From the NCBI GenBank assembly GCA_937872225.1, contig CALMRZ010000038.1:62001-126000 (forward strand): DNA of 64,000 nucleotides. Reading direction: 5' to 3'. The DNA is from an uncultured Spirochaetota bacterium. Its GTDB lineage: Bacteria; Spirochaetota; UBA4802; UBA5550. The position numbers and the translations under genes are program-made. Each line of letters opens with the position of its first letter. Position 1 is the first letter of the stretch. The notes beneath the pieces are model-generated. The model did no database searches and was not told where the DNA came from. It saw nothing but the letters and a program-made list of their open reading frames with translations. Of the stretch, positions 8,783 to 18,241 are shown piece after piece.

Positions 8783-10413
8783 TTCCCCTTCTCGTTCCCC
8801 AGAAGAAGGGAACCGCCGGCTGCGGGCCGGAACTCGCCGTTGAGGCAGCGGCCCAGCTGGCGCACCGATTCCGCGGTATCGGAAAAGGAGAGCAGCCCCG
8901 CCGGCGCCGCCCCCGCCACCGTTATGGGGAAGGGGTTGCCGCTCGACACCACCACGAAGCCGATGCCCGCCTTCCGGCAAAAATCGGCGGCGCTCCGGAC
9001 AGGCGCGGGATCGGGGGAGGATACATGGAGGTAGAACACGGCCTTCTTTCCCGGCGCCGGCCGGTAGCGGCCCACCTCGCCCAGGCCGCTGACCAGCACG
9101 TTATCTTTTTTCCGCGACAGCTCATTCCGCAAAATGGGGTTCCCGGTCATGAAAATGCGGACAACGCCGGCGGGCGGCGCCACCAGCCCCCTGTCGCCGA
9201 AGAGAAGGATGCCCCTGCGCGAGAGCTCGGCGTTCACCCGGTCGGCGTCGGCGAGGGCATTCCGGTCCTTTTCGGTGAGGACGAACCTCCCCGGCGCGCA
9301 TACCCCCTTCTCCGGGGCCATGATGCCGTACCTGATCTTCGCTTCAAGTATCCTGTTCACCGATTCGTCGATCCTGGCTTCGGGTATCCGCTTGTCCATG
9401 ACGGCCTTCCGTATGGCGTTGAAGATGGCCGGTATGCTTTTCTCGTAGGAGCTGAACAGGATGATATCGGAGCCGGCCAGTATCGACCGCACGGCCGCTT
9501 CGCCGATGTCCTGACGGCGGGCGATGGCGTGCATCTCCATGTCGTCGGTGATGACCAGCCCCCTGAAGCGCAGGTCCTCCCTCAGAATGCCGGTCAGAAA
9601 TTTTTTCGATACCGTCGCCGGGTCGTTGCAACCCAGGATCGCGGGATAGGCGATGTGCGCGGTCATGATCCCCTCGACGCCGGCCCTGACGGCCTTCCGG
9701 AAGGGCGCCAGCTCCACGCGCTCCAGCCGCTTGATGTCATAGGGGATCACCGGCAGGGTGAGATGTGAATCCTTGTTGGTGTCGCCGTGGCCGGGGAAGT
9801 GCTTCCCCACGGCCATGCAGCGTGAATCCTGGAGCCCCCGGAGATACGCGGCGCCCAGCTCCGACACCCGGCGCGGGTCGCTTCCGAACGACCGTGTGTT
9901 GATGACCGGGTTATGGGGATTGTTATTCACGTCAAGGGCCGGCGCCAGGTTCATGTTGATGCCGGTAAGACGAAGCTGCAGCCCCAGGGCGCGGCCCCAC
10001 CGGTACGCCAGCCCCCGGTCGCCGCTGACCCCGGCGGCCATGTTTCCGGGAAACTGGGTAACGCCGTCGACAATGCGCACCACCCTTCCCCCTTCCTGGT
10101 CGATTGACACGAACAGGGGGATGCCACCGTAGGCGCAGGAGGCCTTCTGCATATCCTCGATAAAACGCCTGTTGTTTGATTCAGTGGAAAGATTATACCC
10201 GAATAAAATCACACCGCCCGGACGGTATTGTTTTAATATGAAATCCACATCCCTGTTCATACTCCTGCCGGGAATCGCCATCATCAACATCTGACCGATC
10301 TTCCAGTCAAGCTTCATTTCACGGGACAGGGCAGCGGCTTCTTCGGTATATCTCTTCTGAATGCATCCGGCGGCCATCATGATGATAATTAAAACAGGGA
10401 AAAGTTTCTTCAT
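8779..10413 (-). CDS. nagZ: Lipoprotein beta-N-acetylhexosaminidase (GH3, NagZ-like)
   Basis: The enzyme removes N-acetylglucosamine from peptidoglycan fragments during wall recycling. The 544-residue product has a lipoprotein signal (MKKLFPVLIIIMMAAGC, Cys17), then a GH3 TIM barrel with FVSIDQEGGRV, the NagZ-specific catalytic loop KHFPGHGDTNKDSH (about residue 210) and VITDDMEMHAI carrying the nucleophile Asp. About 200 further residues form a C-terminal domain absent from short NagZ proteins. The start at 10413 rather than 10509 is chosen because it gives a proper lipoprotein signal, with AGAGGA upstream. The lipid anchor suggests it acts outside the cytoplasm. Confidence 0.88.
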   Translation of the reverse strand: MKKLFPVLIIIMMAAGCIQKRYTEEAAALSREMKLDWKIGQMLMMAIPGRSMNRDVDFILKQYRPGGVILFGYNLSTESNNRRFIEDMQKASCAYGGIPLFVSIDQEGGRVVRIVDGVTQFPGNMAAGVSGDRGLAYRWGRALGLQLRLTGINMNLAPALDVNNNPHNPVINTRSFGSDPRRVSELGAAYLRGLQDSRCMAVGKHFPGHGDTNKDSHLTLPVIPYDIKRLERVELAPFRKAVRAGVEGIMTAHIAYPAILGCNDPATVSKKFLTGILREDLRFRGLVITDDMEMHAIARRQDIGEAAVRSILAGSDIILFSSYEKSIPAIFNAIRKAVMDKRIPEARIDESVNRILEAKIRYGIMAPEKGVCAPGRFVLTEKDRNALADADRVNAELSRRGILLFGDRGLVAPPAGVVRIFMTGNPILRNELSRKKDNVLVSGLGEVGRYRPAPGKKAVFYLHVSSPDPAPVRSAADFCRKAGIGFVVVSSGNPFPITVAGAAPAGLLSFSDTAESVRQLGRCLNGEFRPAAGGSLLLGNEKGK

Positions 10414-10554
10414 TGAATATTCCGGTCCTCTTTTGTATATGTTAAAAATGACAGACTCTACAGATATAAATCCCCGGGCCGGCTCCATGGCAACAAAAAA
10501 AATCGTCACGACACCTGTTTATCTGTCACTTTAATAGTGAAGGTTTGGTCACAC

Positions 10555-10590
10555 CCCTGCAGGCGGGGTCACGTGACCCCGCCTGCAGGG
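10555..10590. repeat. Perfect palindrome repeat, copy 1 (36 bp)
   Basis: The left arm CCCTGCAGGCGGGGTCAC is followed immediately by its exact reverse complement, with centre CAC|GTG between 10572 and 10573. The inner 24 bp recur at 46839-46864 and 56933-56956. It sits in the divergent spacer between nagZ and the RsbW-like gene. Confidence 0.9.
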
Positions 10591-10662
10591 ACACATAACC
10601 TGCTCGCGGATAATAATCCACCGCGGGGCAACTGACAACTGACATAAGAACGTTAAAAAGAT

Positions 10663-10691
10663 TTGCTTTATCGCATAAAATTTGGTATAAT
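10663..10691 (+). promoter_or_regulatory. Probable sigma-70-type promoter for the ATPase-LOG pair
   Basis: TTGCTT at 10663-10668 and a perfect TATAAT at 10686-10691 are separated by 17 bases, about 90 bases upstream of the ATG at 10779. Confidence 0.55.
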
Positions 10692-10778
10692 CCCTAGTGG
10701 CGGTAAATTAATAATTGATTTTTTTATATAACGCTTTCAATGTGTTGCAGATTGGTTAATTAGCAGTTTTTTCACAGC

Positions 10779-11369
10779 ATGAGCAACCGTAATCTTGACA
10801 TAGATTTCCTGAACAGTTATTCGGCGAATACCGCCGTGATTCCGGAGGTTATCGAACGTCTGATCGGCGACCTGCGAAAAGTCAGGTACACCCAGGATGA
10901 TATTGACGAAATTGTGCTTTCAATGGACGAAGCGATCACCAACGCCGTGCAGGAAACCATGAAAACCAACCAGAACCTCCACCGCAGGGTTGAAGCCGAC
11001 GACGACCGCCGCGATATCACCGTCCGGTACACCATATCGAAAGACATATTCGACGCCACCATCATAGACCATGGCAAGGGCCTTGATATATTCAACATCC
11101 TGCACTCGACGCCCCAGACCGGAACGACGACCTACATGAACCAGATTATCAGCTACGCCACGGAATCGGAAAAGAGCAAGATCAAGGTGCGGCTGAACGG
11201 CCGGGAAATACCGCTCCGCGGCATCGGCGCGGGACTTAAAGTAATCCTCCACTTCATGGACGCCATCACCATCGACCTCATCGACAAGGAAAAAATCCTG
11301 TCGCAATCAGTCTCCGAGCACACCGACGGCACCATCTTCAACATGAAGCGCAAGCGCAGATATAAATGA
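10779..11369 (+). CDS. RsbW-like anti-sigma factor / serine kinase ATPase (HATPase_c)
   Basis: GHKL-fold ATPases of this type phosphorylate STAS-domain antagonists or bind sigma factors. The 196-residue product has the N-box DEAITNAVQE (residues 50-59), G1 box DHGKGLD (97-103) and G2 box GIGAGLKVI (148-156), and no receiver or histidine-kinase dimerisation domain. The stop overlaps the next gene by ATGA, so it is co-translated with the LOG protein. A STAS protein at 35983-36345 is the only visible candidate partner in the window. Target sigma factor unknown. Confidence 0.85.
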   Translation: MSNRNLDIDFLNSYSANTAVIPEVIERLIGDLRKVRYTQDDIDEIVLSMDEAITNAVQETMKTNQNLHRRVEADDDRRDITVRYTISKDIFDATIIDHGKGLDIFNILHSTPQTGTTTYMNQIISYATESEKSKIKVRLNGREIPLRGIGAGLKVILHFMDAITIDLIDKEKILSQSVSEHTDGTIFNMKRKRRYK

Positions 11370-12136
11370 AAAAAGAGAAAAAGCTGGCACCGGCCTACGA
11401 CGATCCCGACTTCATGCACTCCCGGGAAGCGAGGTCACTCCGCATCCTGAGCGAATACCTGGAGCCGGAAAAGCGCTTCAGGGACATGAACATCAATCAC
11501 ACGGTGGTATTTTTCGGGTCGGCCCGCACCCGCCCTGACGGCACGGCCGATGAACAGCGGTATTACCACATGGCGGCCGATTTTGCCTTTGCCCTGGCCA
11601 ATCTCAGCAGGGAGATCGAAAGGGAAACGGGGAATCCCTTCTACATCTGCACCGGCGGAGGCCCCGGCATCATGGAGGCCGCCAACCTGGGGGCGACCCG
11701 GGCCGGGACGCAGAGCATCGGCCTGAATATAGATCTGCCCTTCGAACAGGCGCCCAACAAGTATATCACCCCGGAGCTGATGTTCAAGTTTCACTACTTT
11801 TTCATGAGAAAGCTCTGGTTCCTGTACCAGGCAAAGGCGTTCATCATATTTCCCGGAGGTTACGGGACCATGGATGAGCTCTTTGAAACCTTGACCATGG
11901 TGCAGACGAGAAAAATGGAAAAAATCAACGTACCCATACTCCTCTATGACAGGGAATTCTGGAGCGACATCATCAATTTTGACCGCCTTGCCAGTGACGG
12001 TTTCATCTCACGGGAGGACACGGGCCTGTTTAACTATTTTTCGGAAATACAGGAAGGGATAGACTTTCTGCGGCCGAAATTGATTACCCTGATGAAAAAT
12101 ATAGATTACTACCTGAAAATGAGGTTCCCGATCTGA
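11366..12136 (+). CDS. LOG family protein (TIGR00730-type, nucleotide 5'-monophosphate phosphoribohydrolase-like)
   Basis: Family members cleave the N-glycosidic bond of nucleoside monophosphates; some release cytokinins. The 256-residue product shows the two signatures GGGPGIMEAANLGA (about residue 95) and PGGYGTMDELFE (about 165), which build the nucleotide pocket, and FFGSARTRPDG near the start of the Rossmann fold. It is longer than the minimal LOG proteins (about 190), with an extra N-terminal helix. Translationally coupled to the upstream RsbW-like ATPase; this pairing is unusual and its meaning is unclear. Confidence 0.87.
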   Translation: MKKEKKLAPAYDDPDFMHSREARSLRILSEYLEPEKRFRDMNINHTVVFFGSARTRPDGTADEQRYYHMAADFAFALANLSREIERETGNPFYICTGGGPGIMEAANLGATRAGTQSIGLNIDLPFEQAPNKYITPELMFKFHYFFMRKLWFLYQAKAFIIFPGGYGTMDELFETLTMVQTRKMEKINVPILLYDREFWSDIINFDRLASDGFISREDTGLFNYFSEIQEGIDFLRPKLITLMKNIDYYLKMRFPI

Positions 12137-12150
12137 GGCCTGTGCGCCAT

Positions 12151-12235
12151 TGCCCAGGGAGGGACTTGAACCCTCACGACCAAAAAGGTCAAGGGATTTT
12201 AAGTCCCTTGTGTCTACCAATTCCACCACCTGGGC
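12151..12235 (-). tRNA. tRNA-Leu (TAA)
   Basis: The acceptor GCCCAGG pairs with CCTGGGC; anticodon stem-loop AGGGACTTAAAATCCCT gives TAA; the long variable arm ACCTTTTTGGT and T-arm AGGGTTCAAGTCCCT follow. Discriminator A, no encoded CCA. It is downstream of tRNA-Cys by 8 bases. Confidence 0.96.
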
Positions 12236-12243
12236 GGGATATG

Positions 12244-12316
12244 AGGCGCCGAGCGGATTCGAACCGCTGCATAAAGGTTTTGCAGACCTCTCCCTTAGCC
12301 ACTTGGGTACGGCGCC
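12244..12316 (-). tRNA. tRNA-Cys (GCA)
   Basis: The acceptor GGCGCCG pairs with CGGCGCC; anticodon stem-loop AGGTCTGCAAAACCT gives GCA; T-arm GCGGTTCGAATCCGC; discriminator U as usual for Cys. A TTGACA at 12354-12359 on the minus strand may be the -35 box of this two-tRNA unit, though the -10 (AAAAAT) is poor. Confidence 0.96.
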
Positions 12317-12773
12317 AGAATTCTCCTACCCATTTTTGAATTTACTGTCATGTTGTCAACTTAAAATAGTGGCGGGAAATTAAAAATTCGGCCATTATCC
12401 GGTAATTAATAGCCCGCACTGTTGCAGGAACTGACATCCATATCAAAAATACAACTATGTCCGCTTTTTCCGTCCGCAGCGGTCATAGACGCATAAACAC
12501 CGGCGATGCCGAAGAGAAACACGATTCTTTCCACTATTTTTTTCACGTGGAAAAGATAACTTTTTTAAGGCCATTTCAAGCCGGGTCCTTTATAACTATT
12601 GACATTTTGTACAACCAAATAATGATTGACCTATATGAAACATAATTTTATTTAGTTTCCTGTGGACTGGAAATGGAGAAAAACTTTATCATTGTTATAT
12701 ATCAACAGACGTACGATAGCTTTTCTCCCAAAAAAATATATTCAAAAATATCAGACTTAAACAGGAGGTCTCT
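12317..12773. other. Intergenic region upstream of fadN
   Basis: AT-rich, 457 bp, no gene. TTGACA at 12599-12604 could belong to a fadN promoter but no convincing -10 follows at the right distance. The fadN ribosome site AACAGGAGG ends about 6 bases before its ATG. Confidence 0.4.
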
Positions 12774-15182
12774 ATGGTTAGAAGGATCCAAAAAGTAGCC
12801 GTTATAGGCTCTGGCATAATGGGTGGAGGTATAGCCGCTCTCTGTGCCAGCGCGGGCATTCCTACTCTGCTACTGGATATCGTTCCATTCGATCTGAAAG
12901 ACGAAGAGAAGAAAGATCCTAAAGCGAGGAACAGGATTGTCAACGCCGGATTCGAGGCGGTAATGAAAGCAAAACCCGGGCTTTTCATGGACAAGGAAAA
13001 AGACTCCAAACTTGTTTCACTGGGAAACCTGGAAGATGATTTCAAAAAGCTCGCCGATTGCGACTGGATCGTTGAAGTTGTCGTCGAGAACCTGAAGATT
13101 AAGCAGGATCTCTTCGCAAAGATCGAAAAAATAATGAAGAAAGACGCTATCGTTTCTACAAACACGTCTGGTCTCCCCCTGAACAAGATATCCCAGGGCC
13201 GGAGCAAAGCGTTCAAAGAGCATTTCCTCGGAACGCACTTCTTCAACCCGGTGCGGTACATGCACCTGCTGGAAATCATCCCCGGCAAAGAAACCAAGAA
13301 AGACATACTGAAGTTCATGGCCGAATTCGGCGAGAAGATCCTTGGTAAAGGCATCGTCTGGGCGAAGGATACCCCGAACTTCATAGGAAACCGGATCGGC
13401 GTTTACTCCATGGTTTCCGCCATGCAGATAATGATGGACATGAAGCTGACCGTTCCCGAAGTCGACGCGATGTCCGGCCCCGCCCTCGGCAGGCCGAAAA
13501 CCGCTTCCTTCAAGACCGCCGATCTCGTTGGTCTCGACACCTTCAAGCATGTTGCCGACAACTGCTATGAACTGTGCCCGAAAGACGAGTCCCGCGAAGG
13601 CCTCAAGCTGCCGGAATTCGTTGCCAAGATGGTCGCCAACAAGTGGCTCGGAAACAAGACCAAGGGCGGATTCTACAAGAAAGAGATTACTCCCGACTGG
13701 AAAAAGGTCAACAAGGTCCTCGACTACAACACCATGGAATACGTGACCTACGACAAGGTCGACTTCCCGTCTCTCCAGGCCGCGAAGAAGAAAGCGACCC
13801 TGGCCGAGAAAGTCGCCACCGTCATGTACGGTACCGACAAAGGCGCCCAGTTCGCATGGAGGGCGACCGCCGGAACGTTGATCTATTCGGCAAACCGGAT
13901 CCCCGAAATCGCCGACAACATTGTCGAGATCGACAACGCGATGAAATGGGGATACAACTGGGAAATGGGCCCCTTCGAGCTGTGGGACGCCATTGGCGTT
14001 AAAAAAGCCTGCGATCGCATGAAAAAAGAAGGGATGAAAGTTCCCAAGAAAGTACAGGCCATGATCACCAAGAAGGTCAACTCCTTCTACAAGATCGAAA
14101 AGGGCAAAAAGATGTACTTCGACCTCAAGACCATGAAGTACAAGGAAGTACCGACCAGCGACCTGGCGATCAGCCTCGTCAACCTCCGCGCCAACAAGAA
14201 GTTCGTCAAGGGGAACGACTCCGCCTCCCTCATCGACCTGGGCGACGGCATCTTCGACATCGAATTCCACACCAAGATGAACGCCGTGAACAAGAACATG
14301 GTCGACTTCATGCAGGTGGCGGCCGAATACGTGGTCGAGAACGGCCGCGGCATCGTTTTCGGCAACCAGGCTCCGGGATTCCCGGGAGCGTTTTCAGCCG
14401 GCGGAGACCTCGCCTTCATGCTCGGCCTTGCCAAGGCCAAGAAGTTCACCGAAATCGACGCCTTCATCCGCAAGGTGCACGAAGGGATCATGGGCATGAA
14501 ATACGCCCCGATTCCCATCGTGGCGGCCCCCTACGGCATGACCCTGGGCGGCGGATGCGAACTCTGCCTCGCGGCCGACAAGATCGTCGCGCACGCCGAG
14601 CTGTACATGGGCCTCGTTGAGATAGGCGCCGGCCTCGTACCGGGCGGATGCGGCATGATCCACCTGTGGCAGCGCGTCATGGACACCGTTCCCGGCAACG
14701 TAAAGCTCGCCGACTACGCGGCGTACTTCATCCCGGCCTTCATGTGCGTGGCACAGGCGAAAGTCAGCATGTCCGCGGCCGAAGCCCGCAAGAACGGCTT
14801 CCTCCGCCCGACCGACCGCATCGTCTTCAACAGGGACAACCTGATCGGCGAAGCGAAGAAAGAGTGCCTCAAGCTCCTGGACGACGGCTATGTCCCCCCC
14901 GCGAAGAAGAAATATCCGGTCATGGGTCTGGAAGCCCAGGGCATGATCTGGGCCGAAATGCTCAACATGAGGAACGGCGGGTACATTCCGAAGCACATGG
15001 AGACAATCGCGAAGAGGATCGCCTACTGTATGTCCGGCGGCGAAGCCCGGCAGGGCCAGCTCGTATCCGAAGAATATCTCTTGAAACTCGAGCGGGAAGC
15101 TTTCGTCGACCTCTGGAAGACCGAAGAGACCCAGAAGATGGCCGAGCATATTCTTAATACCGGCAAGCCGTTGATGATATAA
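12774..15182 (+). CDS. fadN: 3-hydroxyacyl-CoA dehydrogenase / enoyl-CoA hydratase fusion, FadN type
   Basis: This 802-residue enzyme performs the hydratase and NAD-dependent dehydrogenase steps of fatty-acid beta-oxidation. The dehydrogenase is N-terminal: VAVIGSGIMGGGIAALCASA (NAD-binding, residues 8-27), THFFNPVRYMHLLEIIPG (about 155) and a C-terminal helical domain. The crotonase fold occupies about 480-690, with FSAGGDLAFML and YGMTLGGGCELCLAAD forming the oxyanion hole. This order is the reverse of E. coli FadB/FadJ and matches Bacillus FadN. AGGAGG precedes the ATG. It is followed 29 bases later by fadA, so the two form an operon. Confidence 0.93.
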   Translation: MVRRIQKVAVIGSGIMGGGIAALCASAGIPTLLLDIVPFDLKDEEKKDPKARNRIVNAGFEAVMKAKPGLFMDKEKDSKLVSLGNLEDDFKKLADCDWIVEVVVENLKIKQDLFAKIEKIMKKDAIVSTNTSGLPLNKISQGRSKAFKEHFLGTHFFNPVRYMHLLEIIPGKETKKDILKFMAEFGEKILGKGIVWAKDTPNFIGNRIGVYSMVSAMQIMMDMKLTVPEVDAMSGPALGRPKTASFKTADLVGLDTFKHVADNCYELCPKDESREGLKLPEFVAKMVANKWLGNKTKGGFYKKEITPDWKKVNKVLDYNTMEYVTYDKVDFPSLQAAKKKATLAEKVATVMYGTDKGAQFAWRATAGTLIYSANRIPEIADNIVEIDNAMKWGYNWEMGPFELWDAIGVKKACDRMKKEGMKVPKKVQAMITKKVNSFYKIEKGKKMYFDLKTMKYKEVPTSDLAISLVNLRANKKFVKGNDSASLIDLGDGIFDIEFHTKMNAVNKNMVDFMQVAAEYVVENGRGIVFGNQAPGFPGAFSAGGDLAFMLGLAKAKKFTEIDAFIRKVHEGIMGMKYAPIPIVAAPYGMTLGGGCELCLAADKIVAHAELYMGLVEIGAGLVPGGCGMIHLWQRVMDTVPGNVKLADYAAYFIPAFMCVAQAKVSMSAAEARKNGFLRPTDRIVFNRDNLIGEAKKECLKLLDDGYVPPAKKKYPVMGLEAQGMIWAEMLNMRNGGYIPKHMETIAKRIAYCMSGGEARQGQLVSEEYLLKLEREAFVDLWKTEETQKMAEHILNTGKPLMI

Positions 15183-15211
15183 CACTTTAAACCGAATACA
15201 GGAGGAAACAT

Positions 15212-16429
15212 ATGAGAGATGCTTATATAGTCAGTGCAGTAAGAACACCCGGTTGCCGCCGCGGCAAGGGTGCCCTTGCTCAAACCAGACCCGAGAAACT
15301 TATCGTCCAGGCCATGAAAGCCGCGGTTGAGAGGATCAAGCTCGACCCGGCCGCCATCGACGATTTCATGCTCGGGTGCGCCTTCCCCGAGGCCGAACAG
15401 GGCCTGAACCTGGGCCGCGTCGCCCTCCAGATGGCGAAGTTCCCCGATTCAGTTTCCGGCGCCACGGTAAACCGTTTCTGCTCTTCCGGGCTTGAGTCGA
15501 TAGCCATATCCGCCCTGAAGGTCATGGCGGGATGGTCAGAAGTCAACATGGCGGGCGGCTGCGAATCGATGTCCATCGTTCCCATGGGCGGCAACCTCCC
15601 GCGGCCGATGGCAGAGTGGGCGAAAGAAAATCCGGACGTCTACATTTCCATGGGTATCACCGCGGAGAACGTCGCCAAGCGGTACGGCATCACCCGTGAA
15701 ATGCAGGACGAGTTCGCCTATCATTCAAACATGAAGGCGGCAGCAGCCCAGAAGAACAAGTACTTCACCGAGATAGTACCCACCACGGCCGACAAGTTCG
15801 TAGAGAAGCCTGACGGCACCATCGTGCGGGAAACCTTCGTGCAGGATTTCGACGACGGCGTCCGGGCCGAAACGACCATAGAAGGCCTGAAAAAGCTGAA
15901 GCCGGCCTTTTCTTCAACCGGCTCGGTCACCGCGGGCAACTCCTCCCAGACCACCGACGGCGCCGCCGCTTCGATCATCATGAGCGAAGACGCGGTCAAG
16001 AAATACGGGATGAAGCCCCTGGTCAAGCTCGTGGGATACACCGTGGCCGGCTGCAAGGCCGACGAAATGGGCGTAGGCCCCGCGTACGCGATTCCGAAGC
16101 TCTGCAAGCAGGTCGGCTGGGACCTCAAAAAGCTCCAGACCGAAAGCCTCATCTTCGAACTGAACGAGGCCTTCGCGTCCCAGGCCATCTACTGCGCGCA
16201 GCAGCTCGGCATTGGCGACAAGAAGTATTGGGCCTCCGATTCTTCGGAATGCAGAATCAACCTCAACGGCGGCGCCATCGCGTTGGGCCACCCGCTGGGA
16301 TGCACCGGTTCCAAGATCTTCGCCACCCTCGTAGCAAACATGGTACGGAAAGGGGTCAAGTACGGCATCGAGTCGATGTGTATCGGCGGCGGCATGGGCG
16401 CTGCGGCCCTGTTCGAACTCTGCGACTAA
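15212..16429 (+). CDS. fadA: Acetyl-CoA C-acyltransferase (3-ketoacyl-CoA thiolase)
   Basis: The thiolase cleaves 3-ketoacyl-CoA with CoA to release acetyl-CoA, the last beta-oxidation step. At 405 residues it is standard length. The acylated nucleophile is Cys90 in VNRFCSSGLESI; GGAIALGHPLGCTGSK carries the catalytic His and CIGGGMGAAALFE the second Cys. AGGAGG lies 6 bases before the ATG. It is co-transcribed with fadN and closed by the terminator at 16452-16481. A matching acyl-CoA dehydrogenase lies at 33625-35499. Confidence 0.94.
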   Translation: MRDAYIVSAVRTPGCRRGKGALAQTRPEKLIVQAMKAAVERIKLDPAAIDDFMLGCAFPEAEQGLNLGRVALQMAKFPDSVSGATVNRFCSSGLESIAISALKVMAGWSEVNMAGGCESMSIVPMGGNLPRPMAEWAKENPDVYISMGITAENVAKRYGITREMQDEFAYHSNMKAAAAQKNKYFTEIVPTTADKFVEKPDGTIVRETFVQDFDDGVRAETTIEGLKKLKPAFSSTGSVTAGNSSQTTDGAAASIIMSEDAVKKYGMKPLVKLVGYTVAGCKADEMGVGPAYAIPKLCKQVGWDLKKLQTESLIFELNEAFASQAIYCAQQLGIGDKKYWASDSSECRINLNGGAIALGHPLGCTGSKIFATLVANMVRKGVKYGIESMCIGGGMGAAALFELCD

Positions 16430-16451
16430 TACCGTTTTTAACGAATTGCGC

Positions 16452-16481
16452 AAAAAGGCCCCGGTTTTGGGGCCTTTTTTT
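16452..16481 (+). terminator. Rho-independent terminator of fadN-fadA
   Basis: An AAAAAGGCCCC stem pairs with GGGGCCTTTTT across a short TTTT-containing loop, ending in seven T residues. It lies 23 bases after the fadA stop. Confidence 0.9.
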
Positions 16482-16557
16482 ATGATTATTTTCTGCATAT
16501 AATCGGACTCACTCGTATTGCTGGATAACACATACATTACACAACGAGGTTGCTTTT

Positions 16558-16791
16558 ATGAAACAAACGGTGCTGTCAATTATTCTTATGTTAAGCTTTT
16601 TCATGACCGCCTGCGAGCTGAAGGACGCCGAGACCGAAACAGAAAAATGCGAAAAGAAGCAGCGCGAACTGGCCGTTCTTTCCATTGCCCAGTGCAGCCT
16701 GAAATACATCCCGGGGTCAGATGATTATAATCTCTGCGTGAATTTAAACCTGATTGCCTTCATGGAAAACTACGTAAACTGCAAAGACTGA
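16558..16791 (+). CDS. Small cysteine-containing lipoprotein
   Basis: The 77-residue product has a lipoprotein signal ending FFMTAC (lipidated Cys19). The 58-residue mature part starts with charged ELKDAETETEK and has four further cysteines (in EKCEKK, IAQCSL, NLCVN and the C-terminal NCKD), suggesting two disulphides. No family is recognised. GAGG lies upstream of the ATG. It follows the fadA terminator and so has its own promoter. Confidence 0.7.
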   Translation: MKQTVLSIILMLSFFMTACELKDAETETEKCEKKQRELAVLSIAQCSLKYIPGSDDYNLCVNLNLIAFMENYVNCKD

Positions 16792-16917
16792 CGGGGGGTT
16801 GTGACGTCATGGATGCCATACGCCGTGAAGCAGGCCCATTAGTACACTATTTGGCTAAAGCGCATGCCCCATAATGCCGATATGATAATAAAACTATCAC
16901 TCGGGAGGAATCATGCT

Positions 16918-17061
16918 ATGATTACCAATAATCATGATGCCAATAAATGGAAACGGGAACAGCTTGAATACTTCAGGCGGTATCTCGACACCTTTCATAT
17001 CGACTCCAGGGAATACAGGATCATTCTGAAAGGCATCGAGGACCTGGAAAAAAGCCTCTAG
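16918..17061 (+). CDS. Small protein of unknown function (47 residues)
   Basis: MITNNHDANKWKREQLEYF and the following residues form a charged, probably helical peptide with no signal or membrane segment. GGGAGGAA at 16903-16910 sits 7 bases before the ATG at 16918, which is the main support for expression and for this start over the in-frame ATG at 16864. No homologue is recognised. Confidence 0.5.
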   Translation: MITNNHDANKWKREQLEYFRRYLDTFHIDSREYRIILKGIEDLEKSL

Positions 17062-17168
17062 CCCCGCCCCGGCGGGACCGGGCATCAATAAATTGTTGAC
17101 ACTGACACAAAGCGTATGCACTGATAGGTCATACGTTTTTTTTCTATACCACTGTACTGACCGGACCA

Positions 17169-17783
17169 ATGACCGAACAACAGCCACAACATGAATCGCT
17201 GGCCGAGCAGACCATACGGAGATACCGGTCGCCGGAAAGCCTCCAGCGCACGGAAAAACGCAGAAGATTTTCCGCCATTATCTTCGTTGTCAACATCGTC
17301 CTGATCATGGTGCTGTACCTGTTTTACGCCGGCGACAGGCCCCGCGACCTGTACCAGTCGTCCACCTTCAATTACGGGGACCTGCAGTTCAGGTTTTCGG
17401 TCATGAAAGAACGCAATACGGGGAACTACATCTTTTCCCTGACGACCCGGAGCGCCCCGGGCAAACAGGCCTTCGCGCGCTTCAATAACGGCATTGCCGA
17501 CCTGGTCGTCGCCCACGGCTCCACGGTACTGGTGAAAATGCCGGTCGGGAAAGAGGTCGCCGCGCTGGCCCTGAAGCCCGGCGACATGGACCTGCAGAAA
17601 GTGGTCATAGACCGTGTCGAAATGAATGTCTATACCGACGGACACCCGGAATACGTGGTTTCGCCGCGTCGGTCCCTGCTCAGTCCCGACAGGCCGTACA
17701 TCCCCCTCACCGCCGAGATCACCATACACGCGGACCGGCCGGTGTCGACGACGCTCAAATTCAAGCACGAGGTGGACCAGTGA
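17169..17783 (+). CDS. Single-pass membrane protein of unknown function
   Basis: The 204-residue product has a charged N-terminal tail ([20 protein letters not shown]), one membrane helix at about 38-55 ([20 protein letters not shown]) and an extracytoplasmic beta-rich domain ([30 protein letters not shown]). No family recognised. Its stop overlaps the dCMP deaminase start as TGATG, so it opens the run 17.2-22.5 kb. Confidence 0.7.
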   Translation: MTEQQPQHESLAEQTIRRYRSPESLQRTEKRRRFSAIIFVVNIVLIMVLYLFYAGDRPRDLYQSSTFNYGDLQFRFSVMKERNTGNYIFSLTTRSAPGKQAFARFNNGIADLVVAHGSTVLVKMPVGKEVAALALKPGDMDLQKVVIDRVEMNVYTDGHPEYVVSPRRSLLSPDRPYIPLTAEITIHADRPVSTTLKFKHEVDQ

Positions 17784-18241
17784 TGGGAAGACCGGGCTGG
17801 GACGATTATTTCATGAAATTGGCGGAAGACGTTTCAACGCGCTCGACCTGCATACGCCGCAGCGTCGGGGCCATCATCGTAAAAGACAAGCGCATACTCT
17901 CGACCGGTTACAACGGGGCGCCGACCGACATCTCACACTGCACCGAGGAAACCTGCCTCAGGACAAAATTCAACGTCCCCTCGGGAGAGCGCCACGAACT
18001 CTGCCGCGGTCTTCACGCCGAGCAGAACGCCATCATACAGGCGGCATACCACGGCGTATCTATCAAGGACGCAACGATATATATCACCCATCAGCCCTGC
18101 TCGATCTGCACCAAGATGCTCATCAATGCCGGCATCAGGACCATAATCTGCAAGTCTCCGTACCGTGACCCCCTGGCGGATGAAATGATCAATGAATCGG
18201 GCATCGAGTTGATATTGATAGGCGACACCAAAAAAAAATAA
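17783..18241 (+). CDS. Deoxycytidylate (dCMP) deaminase, ComEB-like
   Basis: This zinc enzyme converts dCMP to dUMP for dTTP synthesis. The 152-residue product contains the zinc-binding GLHAEQNAI (His and catalytic Glu) and [13 protein letters not shown] (two Cys), plus the N-terminal [25 protein letters not shown]-type strand and the family's extra cysteine-rich loop HCTEETC. The ATG at 17783 overlaps the upstream stop. About 185 bases separate it from the first TPR gene. Confidence 0.9.
   Translation: MGRPGWDDYFMKLAEDVSTRSTCIRRSVGAIIVKDKRILSTGYNGAPTDISHCTEETCLRTKFNVPSGERHELCRGLHAEQNAIIQAAYHGVSIKDATIYITHQPCSICTKMLINAGIRTIICKSPYRDPLADEMINESGIELILIGDTKKK

Noticed and set aside
13017-14270. 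417-codon open frame antisense to fadN
   Set aside because: It mirrors the coding frame of fadN, has no ribosome site and reads as low-complexity histidine/valine-rich protein; long antisense frames are expected in this high-GC3 gene.
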